Shown here one piece after another: positions 11,097 to 23,000 of a stretch of DNA of 64,000 nucleotides. Position 1 is the stretch's first letter. Every line of letters begins with the position of its first letter. The notes beneath the pieces were generated by a model. The model was not told the origin of the DNA, did no database searches, and was given only the letters and a program-made list of their open reading frames with translations. Where the stretch lies: the NCBI GenBank assembly GCA_948146395.1, contig OX411554.1, positions 43,227,869 to 43,291,868 on the forward strand. The letters run 5' to 3'. The translations under genes and the position numbers were made by a program. The stretch is from Fragum whitleyi (Eukaryota; Mollusca; Bivalvia; Cardiida; Cardiidae).

Positions 11097-14000
11097 TAAT
11101 ACATGTATTGGTATTTTAATGATAAGAGCGAAATAAATGATAAGATCTGAATAAAAAAAGGGAATGATATATAAATAAACGTATTTCAAAGACAAACTTA
11201 AAAAATAAAAAAAAGGTCAGTAGATTATTACCAACAAGAAATACAAAATACTTCCCCATAGGTCAGGAACGCGAAATAGAGTTAGATTAATATAAGTTAA
11301 TCAAAAGCAAAAAATAGAAAAATGACAAAAATAAGCATGAAGAATTAAAGCATTAAAACTACATTCTTATTATGTGTAAAAATAACTTTGATTTCGTTTA
11401 TAACGACGAGTATTTTGTGGTTTAAAATATATTATTTTTCTATAAACTATTTATGGACTAAAATGACATGCCCCCTCGTTTGTATAAGGGGCGGAGTCGA
11501 GAGATTTCCGCGCATGCGAAGACTTAGGTGAAATAGGTCTATTTATTTACTTTTCTTGGCCATTTGGGATCGAGATGAAATCGCCATTTTGAATTGGAAC
11601 ATAGCTTCCGGCATCGTCGCAGAGACTTGCGCAGACATACTTTCGCGGGTTTTTCGGGTCGCTGCCGGAAACGTTTCACACGCGGCAGAAAACAAAACTT
11701 GGCTAATTTATTTAATTATCGCGGCGATTTCTGGCCATCTTCTCTTACCAATTACAAATTGAATTGGTCCTTCAACCCTTATCCATCATCCGCGAACTCG
11801 ATTATTTAGTTATCGATTTATGGTCAGATAAACCCGTTCAAAACGTGTTTCAGAAAACGAAAGTAGAACGAGAAAGCCCCAACACACTCTTAACATTTTT
11901 CAGCTCGACTGGCCTGAGGTCGTTCGATATTTCTATCCAATTTAGACATTAACTTGCATCAATCAACTTTGGAATTTTTCAATGCGATTTCTTTCCGATT
12001 TCTTACTTAACAAGGCAAATAATTGATGCATGGAAATTTCTTAGTGAATTTCCTCTCCCCTAGTTATGCGTTTTCTTGATTTCAACTTTCAACATCCAAA
12101 TTTAGTTAAACAGCTATTTTATACAGCACACATTGACAAAATTGGATTACTTTCCTTTGCCTATAACTTTACTTAGTTGTCTTTTTAAAAAAAGAAAAAA
12201 AAGATAGGAATATAAGAATTGAAATTACTTAAGGAATTTTGGCTTTGGGTGTTTGACAATAAATCGATCAATTTACCATTAATAAACAAATTCTTGCTTT
12301 GCAACAGAGCCCTTAAGACCAATAACCAGGTTACCTAGAGTTATTTGAGTCTATTTACAGAGCAAGGAGCTCAGAGACCAGAACCTTGAGTTTCTTGAGT
12401 CTCTTTACAGAATTAGCCAATAGAACCTCTTAAGACACCAAACCAAGAGTTTCGTGTTGTCATTAGGTCTTGGACGTTGGACACGACAACTATTTAAGAA
12501 ACATAAAATTGCCCTTTCAGTTCATAGAAATCAACTGGCTTAGAAATAATGAGACCACAGTTTACCAAAAACTTGTAGGATCTCTGACAAGAACTTAACA
12601 AAAAACAAATAGACAATAAAGATCAAAATGGAGCCAGTGAAAATTAACTGTTGTTGTGCTCGCGACCTAGAGTTAATCCCAGGTGTTGGAAGACAAATTG
12701 CAGAAACAATACTAGAAATCAGAGATTCATACGGCAAAATCTCACCAGAGCAATTTGCAACCTTAGGAATTAAAAATCTACCTCTCGCGATGAAAAGTGT
12801 TGACTTCTGCCCATATAAACCTACAGACTCTCAAACTGTACATAATAGTCAGTCTGCCCGGAAGTCAGAGGTAACAACAGAATTCGGCAATAGACAATCA
12901 AGTGTGTTCAAAAACGGTAAAGACCAGTCTCGTGTCTCATTTTCTCCAGACCGACTGGATCTGACATCACACTTCGAATCTATGAATGTGAGGCCAACCC
13001 AGGTTTTTGAGTCATATCCCCTTGACCGACTGGGTGGACATAAATCTGAAAGGGAACTTGAAACTTATCCGCATTACAACTGGCAACAAGTTCATTGGGA
13101 TGCAAATCTCAGTATGCGAGGACCAGTCCATAAGCAAGTATGTAATCCGTCTTCTAGGACCCAGACTCATGAAGTAAGGTGTCCGAACTGGTCCACCCCA
13201 AGGGGTAGTTATGAGCCATATACAATTAACTACTCCTATCAGCCAGTAAATAAAGAACAGAGATATGATTATGGAATGGATACCCTTCAAGCAAGATCTG
13301 TCAATCTTCCAGACATAAGCTACGCTGGCAGATCTGACTGGCGTGCCTTCATAATGAAATTCTCCAGCTATGCGGACAGGGAAAAATGGAATTCTACGGA
13401 ACGGCGAGATGTATTGTCCTGGATTTTACAAGGAAAAGCCAGCGAATTCTATACACATCTAGTGGACAGAGACCCAAATATAGGTTACTTTGAGGTCCTT
13501 AGTCGACTGGCCATGCGATTCGATAAAAGAGAAATGCCAGAGACAGTACAAATACAGTTCGGTTCTACCATTCAACATCCAAGAGAGAGCATAGTAGAAT
13601 GGAGTGACCGGATCATCGATATGGCCATACAAGCGTACCCTGACTTAACAGAAGATCAAATAAACAAGCAGGCTGTATCAAGATTCTGCCAAGGCTGTTT
13701 GGATAAAGAGGCTGGATTTTATGCAATGAACCAGAAGCCCAAATCCATGGAAGAAGCCATTGATCAAGTCAGGTGGTTCCAACATACCAACCGGGCTGTA
13801 TATGGAAGATTTACAGGACAAACCAGAAGTTTGTGTCAGCCCGAGGAATCTGACCCCGAGTACCAAATTCCCTATACTTCTCTTACCTCTGAATCAAACA
13901 CCAAAGAGTCAGATCATTTTCAAGAAGTTACCAGAATGGAAGAGTTTGAGTCTCGGATGAGTCAAAGAATATATGTTTTGGAACAAAATGTGGCCGATTT

Positions 14001-17000
14001 AATTGATAAGGTTACTGCTTTGACGGTAGCAGTAGAACAGAAATCCTTGTCACCTTATATGAAAAAACTCTGTTTCAAATGCGGTGAAGAAGGTCATTTG
14101 AGAGCAGACTGCCAGGCAACAAAACAAGACTAAATAATTGCTTGACCTACTCCTAGAGAGTTCAGAGTCATACTTAAAAATGGGTCTTAAATAAATATTT
14201 ACTAAAGTAAATGGGGAATGATCTTCAAGTAAAATAGATAGTATACTAACATCAAAGAAAGTCCTGTAAATAAAAGCCATCATGCTCATACGACCCGGCA
14301 AGCTTTCCATAGACTTGTAAGGGAGTCGAGATAATATTTAAGCATGCAAAAAGAAATAAAAGAGGGAAGGAAATAGAAGAAAAGAATTAAGGTGTTAGTA
14401 TAAAACTTAGGAAGGCAAAACCGTCAAGTATAAGAAATGCTGATATAGGGACAAAAGAGAAATAAATATCTATACATGGTGCCTGTAAATTACTGAGAGG
14501 CTTATAAAGAAATATGAAAATTCAGACCGACTCCCAATTAAGACAAGCTAGTAGAGGATGTGCGAGTCTGTTTGAATATAAAGCCAGGATTAAGAAGAAC
14601 TCGTAATTGAAGATAATCTAACCAACATGTGACTTAAACTGTTAAAGATAGTGGCGCACCAGTTAAAAGTAATAGTCCCTTATTTCAAGTTTACAGAAGG
14701 ATCTTACATAAAAACATAGGACCCAACTCCATTCGAGAGCTTCTTGGTGTTCAATGAAAATTTGTGTACATTCACATACCGTTGAATTGGAAGGACAAAG
14801 TCAGCGTACACTGAAAGATTCTTCCGTAAAAGTGTGCTTCTACCAAACTGTAACCAGGTGTTCATGGACCAATAACCTTACTTTGTTTGAGTTCTATATG
14901 TGTCCATATTTGGAGGAGTCATAAAATCAAGCCAGAATTTACAGGATGAAAGAAAATATTGATCATTATTTCTGTAAGGACCGCCTTTCTCATAACTCAA
15001 CATGAAGAGAGGTACAAGAAGAGTTCTGTCATGCTTAAAGAGGGTTACACCGTTTAAACATGATGGTCAGCTACCTATTCCAAAGGTGAGGGCAAGGTTG
15101 ACTTGGTTCACCCTAGGACCAACAATCTCCCTGTAACATGTGGGAAAGCCAAATTTTAAAATATTTTGAGACCTGTTAGCGAGTTCAATAAGGGGACCGC
15201 CAGGTTCAATAAAGTTGGGGGGAGTGTTGTAGAATTAGGATATACCCGGAATCCCCAATCATCTCTATAAATAGCTTCCCATAATGCTGCTGACCCCTGC
15301 ATTACTAAATGTGAACCCTTGACCTATCATCCCAGATTCTGGCATTCAGCATTGCACCTTCCAAGAGACCAGACGAATATAACATCACTGTGGTCACCTA
15401 CAATTACTATGAAGACCAGAGCCGATAGGTTTAGGAGCTAAATTACCATGGTAATTTTGACTACAATATGCTTTCACCAGAGACCAAGTGTCTTGACACT
15501 TCGACCTTGACCTTATATGGACATGAAAAAAAACTTTAACTGAAAAAAACTTTAGATGTGTTGAATATCTATGATTAAGGTGGAAGAGGAAAATAGCGTT
15601 TTTTGAGATACATGCACATATATTGGTATCTATGGAAACATTGTGGTAGGGCGATCCCAATAGTGTATGATTTTTAACGTTCAATTTGGAATTTACATAA
15701 CCATGACGTTGGTAAAATGACGGTTTTGCATGTTTTTCAAAAATGACCCTATGCGTTCTTAAAAGCTAACCCTGCATGGGTGAAAGTTTTCTGTATTACT
15801 ACGGAATTCCGTATTTTGGTTGGCTGACGGGACCATTTTTCCAAGTCGCATAAATCCGATGAAAAAAAGTTTGGAGGTGGGTTAACATTATATTTTTGTG
15901 ATCTGATCGGAAAATTCTTGGAGATCGCTCCTGTTATTCATTATGAGATGTTGGAAAGAGCAGAATGAAAAAATATGTGGAACGGCGGTTTGATGGGAGA
16001 AGACTCAAGATTATGGTATCAGTTAAGAAATCGAGCATCAGACGGCCTCGGGGATTCGACGAATAGACAAGAAAGTCCGAGCGATGTTCCAATAGAGAAA
16101 CGAGGTCACCCGTAAAGAAACTTATAGGACGATAACCATAAATAGAAATTTCGGTAACCTGAAGTTCGGTGTCTGGAATGTAATTTGTAAGATTGGCTGT
16201 AAATTGTTTAGATCCCTTCCATTATCCAATCTAACGTTGTATTACATAAAACAATAAGACTGCTAATTGTTTACATTTCCCCTTCATGAAATCGCATGGA
16301 AATACAAAATCCGGTCTAGCTATCGAGAACCGTCGAAATTATATGAAAGCGTTTGAGGATGACGCAAAATACAAATCGAGATGGGAACGGTTCAACGAAA
16401 GAGATGCTTGAGGGGAGAAATGTGTCGATTTGCTTTGGAGGGAAGGTGACCAGTCAACTCGGCCTATTCTCATCTCGGCCCGAAGTGAAAAATCAAACTG
16501 AAAAATCTCTACCAAAAAAAAAGGTAGTATAGTATTGTAAAAGCTTTCTCAGTGGTTTGAAAATGCTATTTCTATGGAGCTCCCGGGGGCCTCCAGCCCC
16601 CTGGACCCACCAGGGACCCTGCGGCCTCCAGGCCCCCAGCTATCAAGTTCCTTATTTTCAAAGATTACTACTTTCACCCATGAACCCTGATCCTATTTTA
16701 GGTGATTTATTCAATTGATAGGGAAATGACTGGCAATTTTAACTTGGTGGCCCAGACTTCAAAAATTCAGTATTTAACATTAGAGGTATAGCCCCAGGCC
16801 TTTTCCCAAAAAATCTAGGAGCCAAGTCCAAAACCTAGGGGCCATGGGCGACTGGGCCCCTGCTAGTCTTTTTCCCTGATTGAATGTACCAAAATAAAGT
16901 TGAATGAAGTAGGAACATAAGCAAGTATTTAGAACAAAGTGTTATGTTTAACCCTTGTCATGCTGAATAAATTTAAGCTAAAAATTTTCATCAAAATCAA

Positions 17001-20000
17001 AGGTCTAAAAAGCACTGAAAGTACCAACTGTAAGTCAATTTTTATTTGAAAAACTCAATCTATTGATAATTCTGGTGAAAAAGTGAGAAACAGGTGGTGT
17101 AGACTAACATTAGACTGCACATATGTGCAGGCTGATGTTTGTCTATAGCTCCTGTCAAAACAGGAATATTCCGGGTTCAGCATGACAAGGGTTAAAAATA
17201 GATACACATGATTGAATAAAATTTAAAATGTCAATTTTTGGTAGCCCGAAAAACTAGCTTCAAACTTATTTTTTTAAAAAATGGCACAATGTTTTTTTTT
17301 TTGTCCAGCTTCCTTTTCATATGCTTGTATCTTTTTGTGAGACTGACGTTTTACTGTATGGAATTTCTACAATTGGGGATCAAAGTTTATTACACTTACG
17401 TCAAAAGTTGGAAAAAGACAAACTCATTATGTTGAAAAATTCGCTTAATTCTTTTGACAGACTTCACAAAAAGTATGAATTTGATTTCTGTGTATAGAAA
17501 AATCAAATGTCAAAATGATTTTTTGTTTTTCACAAATATGCATGGAGGTTTTCCCATTTTATTTGAAATGTTATAGGTATAATTTAAACATCAAAGTCAT
17601 AATTTTAACATCAAAATGACAAACTTTAAATCCGGATATATAAAAAAATCAGCATGGTGAAAGCTTTTGAAACTTTTCTGGTTTATCCAACTAGCATTGT
17701 AGAAAATAATATATGTATAGAAAAATGAACAAATTTCATTGGGCCAATTCTATATATATTTAGTTACAAAAGTTTTAATATAGTATTTGCATTTTGACCA
17801 TTCATTAGGCTTCATTTTGGTACAATGTTCGGAACAAAAACATCTTAGTTTAAATGCGTATTTAAATGGGGCTAGGGTGGTTTGTAGAAAGTGCTCTAAA
17901 TCGTAATTTTTACGACATCATGGTAAGGTAATTTCCAAATTAAAAATGAAAATATGTATGCCGTTGAGATCACACTAACTCGGAGTATATGTATAAACCA
18001 AATTTAACCACTTATCTCAAAAAACGCTAAATTGTCCTCTTCCACCTTAATTAGCGCTCAACTTCAGGAAAGACTTGAAGACTGTTTAACACAGGTTCCA
18101 TGGGACTCAAATCAGATAGTTATGCTTATTTGGGAGTCTTAGACTTAAAAAACCTGTGTCTTTTAACCCTTGTCATGCTGAATAAATTTTGGCTAAAAAT
18201 TTTCATCAAAATCAAAGGGCAAAAAGCACTGAAAGTCCCAACTGTAGATGAATTTCTATTTTAAAAACCAAATCTATTGACACTTGGATTTTTAGCAAAT
18301 TAGTCTAATGACATCAGCACAAATTGTCTAGTTCTTGTCTGTTGTCATAGATTTATAGGGCAATACCCTGACTGTATCCGGTTTGTAGGATGCTTTTATA
18401 ATTTCAATTTAATCAAGCATTCTTTTGAAAGTTTAAACTTTTATTTGTCAAAACTGGAGCCATACCTTATGTTCTTTAATGCTTTTCGGTGGTTTATTGA
18501 GAAATAACGGTACATTATCACTTGATAATCTAACCGCAAAAGCAGTGAAATTATCAAAAACTTAAACCCTGCTTTTGTGCATTTCATCCTATCTGACATC
18601 ATCTATGCGGGGCGAAATAAGTGACGTCACAATGAACGTTGCATAGCAATCACGCGCAAAATGACGCGCTTTACGAAAATATGTCCTTGAAATGTCACAT
18701 TTTGTCTCATTTTTTCATTAAAGAAATAGAATAATCGCTTGTTTTTCGTGTAAGATCGATTTATATTTCATTTCGTGAACAACAAAAGCTATATTTTCAC
18801 TCGTGGCTCTGCCACTCGTGAAAATAAAGCTTTTGTTGTTCACTCAAAGAAATATAAATCGGTTTTACACTGAAACAAACAATTATCCTCTATATATTTA
18901 CCAGAGAAATTGTGTAATTACATACCCCTAGCACTATTGTATTAGTATATTCTCTAGTTAAGGACTGAGATAAATTTAATCTTAAACTCAACTGACATAA
19001 AGTAACATTGCTTTCTTATTCTTGCAGTTGGCCTGTTTTTCCTTTTATGTAAACACAATATACATGTATTGAATTTTTAGAAAACCCAAATAACAATATT
19101 AATTTTGAATTTTACATGGTAAATTCGAGGATGTTATTCCAATTCCATGTGTTACTGAATCATTTTTTTCTACTCTAGTTACTTTACTTGCATATTATCA
19201 ATATTATTATATTTAATTTCAGCGTTTAAAGGCTGCTGTTCACCACACTTCATTAAGAATCTGTCGAGAACATGTCGAGAGTAAAGGGGTCAAGCTGAAC
19301 AGACTGGTCGTAGCCTCAATATCAGAGGCTACTTGGAGAAAATGTGAGGATTTCGCCACAGACCTGGAGTGCTTCGCTAAGTAAGGAGGGGTCATTTAAC
19401 CCGTGTCATGCTGAACTCGGAATATTCCTGCTTTGGCAGGAGGTTAAGACAAAGATCAGTCTGCACATTTGTGCAGTCTGATCTTAGACTACACCACCTT
19501 TATGTCACTTTCACACCAGAATTGTCAATAGATATAGTTTTTCCAATGAAAATTGACCAATATTTGGTACTTCCAATACTTTTAGCCCTTTGATTTCAAT
19601 GCAAAATTTTTGCCAAAATTTATTCAGCATGACAAGGGTTAAGATATGGTAATTGTTTTACTAAACATCTTATGATCATTTTTTGTTTAAGTCAAAAATT
19701 AAAGATGTTTCTTCAGTAGAACTTAATATGGAATTCAACCATGCATGATCTCATTGGAGAAGTCTTCTTAAGACGATTTCAATGACATATTGCAATGCAG
19801 AATCTAACAATGAATGAAAACACCAGGTAAGAATTGTGATTTTACTTAAGATTTTTTTCCGAAGAAGTTTAGTAAAACGGGTCCCCTGGATATTCTTGAT
19901 AAGTAAGATGGAGTCAATTAAGATAAATCCAGCCATGTATTCAGGAAGACAAAATTGTGCAAATTGTTTGAATTTTAAACCGCGGTTTGCATGAAAGTGT

Positions 20001-23000
20001 ATGTGCAATGCTGGGTATAATTTGCATACAGTTTGCACCGTTATATCATCCTGAACAAGGCTGGCCTCCAGATTAGATAAAGGAAAGACTAATAATTGAT
20101 GACAATTTAAATCTGTTTTGACCCTCAAAATTATGAAAATACCCATTTTTAGTTCTTAAATTTGCTGTCTTTGCATCATTTTGACCCTTTAAGTCTTTAC
20201 ATGGTGCATCTTGATACTGTAAATTATGAATATACAACGTATTAGAAAATAAATGATGAATTATCAAATATGAATATATTAGAGTCAAGGGGTCAAGGAC
20301 TCCTGAGCACAAGCCCTTATCTTCAATTTTTCATGCAAACCCAGTGTCGTTGGTTGTTATTAATGCCAACAACATAGGATTTAAATGATTGATTGAGAAT
20401 TTTTTCATTTCGAAATAAAAATTACATCCTTAATCTCATGCTTTGATATTTTAGACTCGACCTATCATGTCCCCTATTTGATAAGAACCAGGGTATATTG
20501 TCTTATTGTTGTCTATCTGTCATTCTGTCTATCCATCTGTAATCTTTTAACCTTGCATTTCAAATTTATTCAAACTTTTACAAAGAACAAGTCATACCAC
20601 ATATCACATGATTTCAATGATAAGTATACATTGATCACAAGTTCAAGCTCATACATAAGGTTAGGGTCTAAAAAACCATCATTTTGAGAGCAAAAGTGTT
20701 TCACAAACATATGTTATCGAAATTATAAGAATTTAGAGCTAATTGTATAATGATTTATAATACAATAGTCACTGGCAGTTTTGCAGAAAATGAAAGATGA
20801 ATTTGATGACATATTGTTTTTTCAGTAATCATGAATTCATACGTTGTAATGCGCCTTATGTATATTTCTGCTTAGAATAATAAAAAAAATAATTGCAGAA
20901 ATTGTTGTAGTTAGTTAACCAATTTATTTATGTTATTACAGGCATGCAAAAAGAAGTACAATAAATGCTGATGATGTCAAGATGATTGTTAGAAGAAGTC
21001 CTAAGCTGGTAATATTTCAGTAATATTATTGCATAAAATGTGGATTTTCGGGTCATTATGGGCATACATTAACGGACAAAATCAGGGCGTTAACAGGAGA
21101 AAACATTGATTAATCAATGAATTCAAGCACTGTTAACGCCCGGCTTTTTTACTTAAATATCCTTGATCATGGTCCATTACAGCTTATCAATTCCAGTGAT
21201 ACTTATCCTTTTCTGCAACATTTGTTGACTTCAAAAACATAAATCAATGCATTTTGTTAATCATACATCAAAGGTTGGATTTTGACAAGTATACAAATTG
21301 ATAACTTTAATGCATATCCATGGTTCAAGGGTTATTTACAGCGTAACTAAAAACATTAAACTAATTCCCCTGTTAAAGTTTGTGATGTCATGAATTTACC
21401 AAACAATGGCAGTATAAACAAAAGTGACGATGCAATGCATGACACAATTTAGCCTCCATTTTCATAGGTTTGTGGATTCACACTCAGGCGTTAAATCATT
21501 TTTCTGGTCTCTGCAAATGTTAACGCCCTCAAAAAAGTGAATTAACCCTATATTAGTATCAACACTGTACAAGGCTGCATCAGGGAAAGAGATGCCTTCA
21601 GGTAGTTGAACCGTAATAGCTTAGCAACATTTTGGTAGTCATGAACTTTCAAAGTGTTGACCGAGGTTTCCAAATGAAAATCATTAGGTTACCTCGGTCA
21701 ACACTGTTAAAATTCAATACTTCTGAAATGTGGCAGAACTAATACGGGTCCACTACCTGAATGTAAAACCTAACTAAATATCTCTACTTTCTCCTTGTCT
21801 TATGGTCAGAGTTAGATAAAATTACATATTTTAGCAATAGATCAGCTGGATGCCCTATACAATAGGTTATTTGAAATATGTGTACATGAATCATGCCCTT
21901 GATGTTGGATATCTTTATGCCCCCAATCCATGAAGAAGTGGGGGGGTATATTTGTTAAACTCTGGCTGTCATTCCATTCCCGTTTCCATCTGTCTGTAGA
22001 CCTTTTTCGTTTTCAGACTTATACTTAAGAACAAGGTGACAAAGAATCAATTATCATGACACCCCATACAATTATTGCCCATAACCCAAGGAGGTGCCCT
22101 GTTGTTTTGAGGTCACAAAGGTCAAATTTCAAGGTCACAATGGAACCTTTTATGAAAACCGTTTATGTTAACGGGACAAATTGCCGGTGTTTATTGGTCT
22201 GCTTTGCGACAGATCTAGTTTCATTTCCTCTTGGCAATGCCTTTAGAGCTTTATCTCTACAACTTTGGGAACCCTGGACTAATTCTGTTTGTAACCTACA
22301 TACAAAAGAAAGTCATGGGAAAATGTTGCTTGTAATTTTGGCTGTTGAATAATAGCTTAATTTTTGTATCAATCAGTTATTCGGGGAGAACACCTTTACG
22401 TAAAGGCTTTTGTTTTGACATTACATGTACAAATAAGAGGGGGTAAAATCAAGCAAATGTCCAGATAAGAAGGGAAAAAGCCAGTCTAAAAAAATTATTT
22501 CTCAAGGAAACCCTTTGTTGTGAGTACTCATTTGAAATGTCTCATAGAGACTATTCTAATGATTACCAACAACATAGAGTTTGTGCTATGATAATTTTGA
22601 AACTTTCCTGAATAAATCCTGAATTACCCCCTCTGTTTGTAGCTCTGCATCAGAATTTGTACTGTAACTGTTTAAAGGGAGGTAACTTGCATTTGATATG
22701 CAAATTAGAGTGATGTACTCGGAGATAAATGGCTAATGGTAGTCCACATAAACAGAAATGACCAAGTTAGGGTTGAGGATCCTTTTCTTTGAAGGGATCA
22801 TGTCTGTCTTTTTGCTTGGTTCTTCACAATTGGTGGCAGCAGTGGGATAATGAAATCCACCAGACCAGAGCTGCCTTACCGACGGTTCTCCCAGAGTTGT
22901 CTCGGAGGGGAGAGTAATGTAACAATATAAAAGGAGCTAAATTAGAGAGACTTCTGGGAGATAAATGGCTAATGGTAGTGTACATAGACAGAGGGTTAAA

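Larger units (their letters stand above)
6717..11539. mobile_element. Non-autonomous TIR element, copy A (about 2.3 kb without the nested LINE)
   Basis: Its extent is set by alignment to copy B (32428-44346): both begin GAGGTATTTCACGT and end GTGAAATAGGTC. The ends are imperfect inverted repeats: GAGGTATTTCACG against GACCTATTTCACC, and further in CAAACGAGGGGGC against its complement. No transposase ORF is present apart from the nested LINE. I could not find a convincing target duplication, so the superfamily is open. Confidence 0.72.
5779..15465 (+). mobile_element. Gypsy-type LTR retrotransposon with Gag but no pol, split by nested insertions
   Basis: Two LTRs (5779-6042 and 15225-15465) begin TGTTGTAG and end CTACA, and are flanked on both outer sides by ATAT (5775-5778 and 15466-15469), a 4-bp target duplication. 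A primer-binding-like TGGCGTTGTCGG follows the 5' LTR, and a purine run (GGGGGGAG) precedes the 3' LTR. The interior has a long leader, one complete Gag ORF, and about 1.1 kb without any protease, reverse transcriptase, RNase H or integrase remnant. It sits in the sense orientation in CENPS intron 1. The leader is interrupted at 6717-11539. The structure is that of a non-autonomous 'LTR plus Gag' element. Confidence 0.88.
15579..18047. mobile_element. TTAA-flanked TIR element, about 2.47 kb, no transposase seen
   Basis: The left end GGTGGAAGAGGAAAATAGCG and the inverted right end (GGTGGAAGAGGACAATTTAGC on the complement) match over about 36 bp, continuing through CGTTTTTTGAGATA. TTAA lies directly outside both ends (15575-15578 and 18048-18051). 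TTAA duplications are characteristic of piggyBac and Kolobok transposons; these ends lack the piggyBac CCC start, so Kolobok-like is a fair inference. It contains a nested MITE at 16952-17191. Confidence 0.72.

Noticed and set aside
12012..12300. A pol fragment between leader and Gag
   Set aside because: No conserved RT, protease or integrase motif in any frame; the sequence is leader.
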